Source: a bacterium (GTDB taxonomy: Bacteria; Patescibacteriota; Microgenomatia; Curtissbacterales; GWA2-41-24). From it: a stretch of 33,340 nt of DNA. Under the pieces are notes generated by a model. That model made no database searches. It saw nothing but the letters and a program-made list of their open reading frames with translations, and had not been told where the DNA came from. The translations under genes were made by a program, and so were the position numbers. Shown here in pieces: positions 30,453 through 33,340 of the stretch; the stretch's first letter is position 1, and every line of letters starts with the position of its first letter. The stretch lies in assembly GCA_021813945.1 (NCBI GenBank), contig JAKAJD010000001.1, positions 399,072 through 432,411 of the forward strand, in the 5' to 3' direction.

Positions 30453-30485
30453 AATTCTACCCTCAAATTAGCTTAAAATCAAATC
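30453..30485 (-). repeat. Boundary repeat B6 with promoter
   Basis: AATTCTACCCTCAAATT then AGCTTAAAATCAAATC. In minus-strand reading TTGATT (30477-30482), 17 bases, TAGAAT (30454-30459). Confidence 0.8.
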
Positions 30486-31099
30486 TTGGATTTTGGCCTT
30501 CTGAACCTTGCAATAATAACCGGTTTCTTAACCTTATCGCCCGTTCCCGCCTCTTCCTTAACACCATGCTCTTTATATGATATTTCAACATCCCTACTTC
30601 TAAGCTGGGAAAAACCCATCGAAGCGAACAATTTACCGGACCATGTTGCTTTAGCCGCCCTTGCCTTGTTTCCATGCCTTCCGTACTCATCGTTAAATAC
30701 TAACCAATTGTCACTATAAGGACCCCATTCGCCCTGGCAAATAGTAACTTCTTCACCGTTTTCTCCAAAATATGCTATTGCGAAACGAACAAATCTCGCG
30801 GCAAACATATCCGGATGCGGAGTGTCGCCCCATGCACATTCATCTGTTATTCTTCTTCTTGTCTGGACACTAAACGAAAAAACTCCGTTTGTAACTATAG
30901 CCTCCATCCCCCTATCGGGGTTCGACTTATCTACAACTTTAAGTGAGTTTTCAAAAGCCTCAAGTTCCAGTTCTGCTCCGGATTCCCCCTTCACAATTCC
31001 ACAATGTAGGCCTTTTTTTTCAAAATCTTGGATATATTTTGAAAAATCGATACCGTATTCGCCCGTGACGCACGGATAAGTTAACGCCTCTGCCCGCAT
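30479..31099 (-). CDS. Hypothetical protein, array unit
   Basis: The 206-residue protein is not recognised. Its first half has several cysteines (CVTGEYGIDFSKYI, HCGIVKGESGAELELEAFE). The middle (RFVRFAIAYFGENGEEVTIC, then GEWGPYSDNWLVF) is beta-rich with many Trp and Gly. The end is basic (KKPVIIARFRRPKSKI). No signal peptide. Its stop overlaps repeat B6. Promoter in repeat B7, with a 13-base gap from -10 to ATG, longer than in other units. Confidence 0.6.
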   Translation of the reverse strand: MRAEALTYPCVTGEYGIDFSKYIQDFEKKGLHCGIVKGESGAELELEAFENSLKVVDKSNPDRGMEAIVTNGVFSFSVQTRRRITDECAWGDTPHPDMFAARFVRFAIAYFGENGEEVTICQGEWGPYSDNWLVFNDEYGRHGNKARAAKATWSGKLFASMGFSQLRSRDVEISYKEHGVKEEAGTGDKVKKPVIIARFRRPKSKI

Positions 31100-31110
31100 A
31101 GATATTTTGA

Positions 31111-31146
31111 AAATGTTACGCCCTGCAGAACTTTAAATCAAATCGG
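31111..31146 (-). repeat. Boundary repeat B7 with promoter, last copy
   Basis: AAATGTTACGCCCTGCAG then AACTTTAAATCAAATCGG. In minus-strand reading TTGATT (31136-31141), 17 bases, TAACAT (31113-31118). The array ends here. Confidence 0.75.
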
Positions 31147-31152
31147 AAAGAG

Positions 31153-31341
31153 TTAAATTATAAAAAGCTCTTCTATTTGGGTTTTGAGAGCATGGGCAAC
31201 ATCATATGCAAGCTTTAGCGAAGGATTGTATTTTCCCTTTTCCAGAAAAACAATTGTTTCGCGCCTAACTCCAACTTTATCTGCCAACTCTTCCTGCGTC
31301 AAATTGAGCTTTGCCCTAAATTCCTTTATTCGTGTCTTCAT
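31153..31341 (-). CDS. XRE-family transcriptional regulator, short
   Basis: The 62-residue protein is a bare Cro/CI helix-turn-helix domain ([20 protein letters not shown], then [20 protein letters not shown]). It fits the YozG-like small regulators. The start is three bases after the end of the membrane-protein gene, so both are in one operon. In other bacteria such regulators sit with a membrane partner of this kind. It probably controls the operon itself. Confidence 0.92.
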   Translation of the reverse strand: MKTRIKEFRAKLNLTQEELADKVGVRRETIVFLEKGKYNPSLKLAYDVAHALKTQIEELFII

Positions 31342-31344
31342 AGC

Positions 31345-31773
31345 CTATATCCCTTTTCTGTCCAAAATTACGTTGGAAGCTGCTTTTACAATCACTCCCG
31401 CAACAAGCGGAAAGATTAAGGCGGGCATAAGCTCTGTGCCGGTTAGTTCTTTTCCGACAGTTGTTACATAAAGTATGGAAATAGCAATCGATGCAATCAT
31501 TGCCCAGGCGGCATTCCGCTCGGCGATTGCCTCGATCTTTTGTTCCCTCTCGTCCAATTTCATAGATGCCATAACATGGAGAACATCAACCAAAATCAAA
31601 ATCACCCAAACAGCTGTAAAAATGAGTTTAAGATTCTCGGCAATTTTAAGTGCCTGGATAAATGCAATGACTCCGGCAATTGCCATGATATATACCAAAC
31701 CCTGCCAAGTTTTGGGCATAAGGCCCCAGCCTGTATAACGTCTTCTTGTGAACCATTTTGCTTTACCTACCAT
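31345..31773 (-). CDS. Four-helix membrane protein paired with the XRE regulator
   Basis: The 142-residue protein has about four transmembrane helices (GLVYIMAIAGVIAFIQAL, LIFTAVWVILILVDVLHVM, WAMIASIAISILYVT, ALIFPLVAGVIVKAA). Between helices 2 and 3 lies KLDEREQKIEAIAERNA, a pattern shared with DUF2178/DUF3796-type small membrane proteins that occur next to YozG-like regulators. Function unknown; stress or signal sensing is possible. A perfect Shine-Dalgarno site and a strong promoter precede it. Confidence 0.82.
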   Translation of the reverse strand: MVGKAKWFTRRRYTGWGLMPKTWQGLVYIMAIAGVIAFIQALKIAENLKLIFTAVWVILILVDVLHVMASMKLDEREQKIEAIAERNAAWAMIASIAISILYVTTVGKELTGTELMPALIFPLVAGVIVKAASNVILDRKGI

Positions 31774-31781
31774 TTATTTTC

Positions 31782-31790
31782 TCACCTCCT
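31782..31790 (-). promoter_or_regulatory. Canonical Shine-Dalgarno site
   Basis: AGGAGGTGA in minus-strand reading, eight bases before the ATG at 31773, a perfect match to the 16S rRNA tail. In contrast to the leaderless array genes. Confidence 0.75.
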
Positions 31791-31818
31791 AGTTAATTAT
31801 TTATAACTTTATGTTAGA

Positions 31819-31847
31819 AATATATCACATACGAGGCGCTTTGTCAA
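31819..31847 (-). promoter_or_regulatory. Promoter of the membrane-protein/XRE operon
   Basis: In minus-strand reading TTGACA (31842-31847), 17 bases, TATATT (31819-31824). It is one of the best promoters in the window, with a 5' leader of about 38 bases. Confidence 0.75.
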
Positions 31848-31859
31848 GTTTTTAAAAAG

Positions 31860-33050
31860 TTAACTTATTAGCAACCTTTGAGGATCATAAAGGCTTTCCC
31901 AATCATTTTTCTTTCCCAAAATTAGATCGCCTATAAGCTTGGCCGAAACCACACTTGGCGTCATTCCCCAAGCACTAAAAGCAGTTGCCACATAAACATT
32001 TCTGCGCCTCGGAAAAAGCCCGATGTAGGGAACATTGTCAGAAGACATCGTGTCCGTTGCCCCCCACTGGTAATCTATGCTTTTAACCTGAAAGTTCTTC
32101 TTTGCAAGTTTAACCAAAAGATTAATGCTTTCTGTGAGGTTGTTGTCTCCGGGTTTTTCGTCATGCCGCGCGCCGACAATAAGCCACCGTCTGTCACCGT
32201 CTTTATGCGGCCTAAACGACATATCCATACCTTGTGTGCCAATATACATAACATCCGCAAAATCCCCGGCGGGTGTTGCCGCAATTACAAAGGATCCGGC
32301 CCGGTGCAATTTGACAAAAATTTTATCCGGATCATAAAACGGAAAATTTGTGGCTACAACAGCCGCCTTTGCAGTTACCTTCGACTCACCTGCCGAAACT
32401 ATGCAAAATCCATTTCTCTCTTCTACCCCCAAAGCACGGCTGTTTTCGAATATCAGTCCACCACTTTCGTTGATAATCTCGGCTAGCTTCAAAAGATACT
32501 TTCTAGGGTGAAAATATGCCTGGTCTTCAAATTTTACAGCGCCTGCAACTTTAATCTTAGCGCTGTCAACTTTAATCTCGTAAGATGCCGGCAGACTCAA
32601 CTGCAAGCACATATTCAGCTCGTCTATTATGTTTTGCAATTCGGCTTTTGATGAAGTGTATGTAAAAGCAGGGGCCATATAAAAATCACAGTCAATTTCT
32701 TCTTTTCGGATAATATATTCAATCTCTTCAACTGCCCACTGATTTGAGGATGCGTAAATTTGCGCCTTCTCCAAACCAAACTTTTTTGCAAGACTTGCAT
32801 ATCTTAATCCGTGAAGCGATGTAATCTTGGCAGTTGTGTTTCCGGAAGTAGCCGATGCAATTCTGCCACCTTCCAATACCGCAACCTTAAGCCCTTGCTT
32901 GGTTAGTGAATATGCAATAGAAAGCCCTGCCATTCCCCCACCAATAACTACTACATCTACCTTCAGATCCTTTTTGAGCCTCGGGTAATCTGTTTCATAC
33001 GTAGTTGCCCTCCAAATCGACTTTATCTCGCCGAACCTTTGCATAACCAT
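31860..33050 (-). CDS. FAD-dependent oxidoreductase (DAO family) without Rieske domain
   Basis: The 396-residue protein is a D-amino-acid-oxidase-type flavoprotein. The Rossmann FAD motif is VVIGGGMAGLS near residues 34-44, then an acidic VLEGGRIASATSGNTTAKI region. The end (NVPYIGLFPRRRNVYVATAF, SAWGMTPSVV, then LYDPQR) is the FAD-closing part typical of the oxidoreductases that carry a C-terminal Rieske 2Fe-2S domain. Here the chain ends right after that part; no CxH...CxxH motif is present. The substrate is unknown, perhaps an amine or amino acid. The ATG at 33050 or 33044 may be used. Confidence 0.88.
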   Translation of the reverse strand: MVMQRFGEIKSIWRATTYETDYPRLKKDLKVDVVVIGGGMAGLSIAYSLTKQGLKVAVLEGGRIASATSGNTTAKITSLHGLRYASLAKKFGLEKAQIYASSNQWAVEEIEYIIRKEEIDCDFYMAPAFTYTSSKAELQNIIDELNMCLQLSLPASYEIKVDSAKIKVAGAVKFEDQAYFHPRKYLLKLAEIINESGGLIFENSRALGVEERNGFCIVSAGESKVTAKAAVVATNFPFYDPDKIFVKLHRAGSFVIAATPAGDFADVMYIGTQGMDMSFRPHKDGDRRWLIVGARHDEKPGDNNLTESINLLVKLAKKNFQVKSIDYQWGATDTMSSDNVPYIGLFPRRRNVYVATAFSAWGMTPSVVSAKLIGDLILGKKNDWESLYDPQRLLIS

Positions 33051-33130
33051 AACCCCTTAACCACAACCATACTATCCCTTCTTGATCAAATACGGATTAA
33101 GATTTGGTAATAACTTGAACTTAAATCGAA

Positions 33131-33147
33131 AAGAAAATTATTTTCTT
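33131..33147. terminator. Palindrome over a stop codon
   Basis: AAGAAAAT, one base, ATTTTCTT, an 8-bp inverted repeat that overlaps the stop of the partial gene. It is AT-rich with a very short loop, so termination strength is doubtful. Confidence 0.3.
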
Positions 33148-33340
33148 AGAAGCACTGACCCTGGCTGTAAGTGGTATACACTCGCTGCGCTCCGGTATAA
33201 TCAACAACTCCGTGATAACTTAATATCCTGCGGCAATTGATTCCATAAAATTTGGGCACATAAATTCCGTATTGGCTCACAAAATTGTAAAAGTTGGCAT
33301 TATAAACACCTCCGCCGCCAACAGGGTTAATGCTTCTTTC
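33146..33340 (-). CDS. 3' end of a gene cut by the window edge
   Basis: In minus-strand reading an open frame of 64 codons runs from the window edge to a TAA at 33146-33148. The translated end is rich in Gly, Tyr and Asn (NPVGGGGVYNANFYNFVSQ, then YGINCRRILSYHGVVDYTG, and a final YSQGQCF). Two cysteines could form a disulfide in an exported protein. The composition suggests an extracellular or surface protein; no family recognised. The 5' part and start lie outside the window. Confidence 0.55.
   Translation of the reverse strand, partial: ERSINPVGGGGVYNANFYNFVSQYGIYVPKFYGINCRRILSYHGVVDYTGAQRVYTTYSQGQCF

Noticed and set aside
19437-31146. Classical integron attC sites
   Set aside because: No GTTRRRY core sites or long imperfect hairpins were found in the repeats, and no integron integrase is in the window. 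The resemblance is only in organisation.
1-33340. UGA recoded as an amino acid
   Set aside because: TGA ends several well-delimited genes at the expected place, including the hydrolase at 22433, so the standard bacterial code applies.

Overview
The window looks like chromosome from a Candidate Phyla Radiation (Patescibacteria) bacterium, most probably of the Microgenomates side. This is inference from gene content. Genes are short and tightly packed, mostly transcribed alone or in small groups. The rpsF-ssb-rpsR cluster is not followed by rplI (bL9), which Microgenomates are reported to lack. The histidyl-tRNA synthetase is reduced, and DUF5674-like and short XRE/membrane-protein pairs of Patescibacteria type are present. 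UGA is used as an ordinary stop (for example at the 3' end of the gene at 22433-23065), which argues against the UGA-recoding CPR lineages. No rRNA, tRNA, CRISPR array or insertion sequence was recognised. There is no gene-free stretch longer than about 120 bases.

Region 1 (1-17,640) is a housekeeping block. It holds a SET-domain methyltransferase, an Ig-like membrane-anchored protein, a Ca2+/H+ antiporter, dnaB with a metallo-beta-lactamase-fold gene, a second membrane-anchored protein, a TrpR-like regulator, hisS (without an anticodon-binding domain), an EamA transporter, rpmE, prfA, a HAD hydrolase, a GT39-like glycosyltransferase with a DedA protein, a five-gene operon rpsF-ssb-rpsR-ctpA-htrA, ychF and a YCII-domain protein. 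Region 2 (17,740-19,435) is transitional, with an alpha/beta hydrolase, a small unknown gene, and a DUF5674-like gene with a small partner.

Region 3 (19,437 to about 31,146) is the unusual part. It holds about 20 genes, mostly small and of unknown function, mainly on the minus strand. They are set out as one- or two-gene units separated by a recurring intergenic sequence. The shared core is AAATCAA, then a short CG-containing link, then often GAAAATTAAAA. Up to 24.7 kb the core ends in CCCCGCGGG. From 25.5 kb it is replaced by a second form that carries a recognisable promoter (TTGATT, 17 bases, TAAGAT or similar). The element also occurs between convergent gene ends, where no promoter is needed, so it marks unit boundaries and not only promoters. 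Recognisable cargo includes a RelE/RHH toxin-antitoxin pair, an alpha/beta hydrolase, a TadA-like deaminase, a PD-(D/E)XK nuclease-like protein, a nucleotidyltransferase-like protein, a thioredoxin and a 706-residue protein with a weak kinase-fold (SelO-like) signature. The array resembles an integron cassette array in organisation, but no integrase and no canonical attC site is visible.

Region 4 (31,153-33,340) returns to ordinary genes: an XRE regulator with a membrane partner behind a textbook promoter and Shine-Dalgarno site, an FAD-dependent oxidoreductase, and the 3' end of a gene cut by the window edge. Across the window many promoters place the -10 hexamer only 6-9 bases before the start codon, so leaderless mRNAs are predicted to be common.
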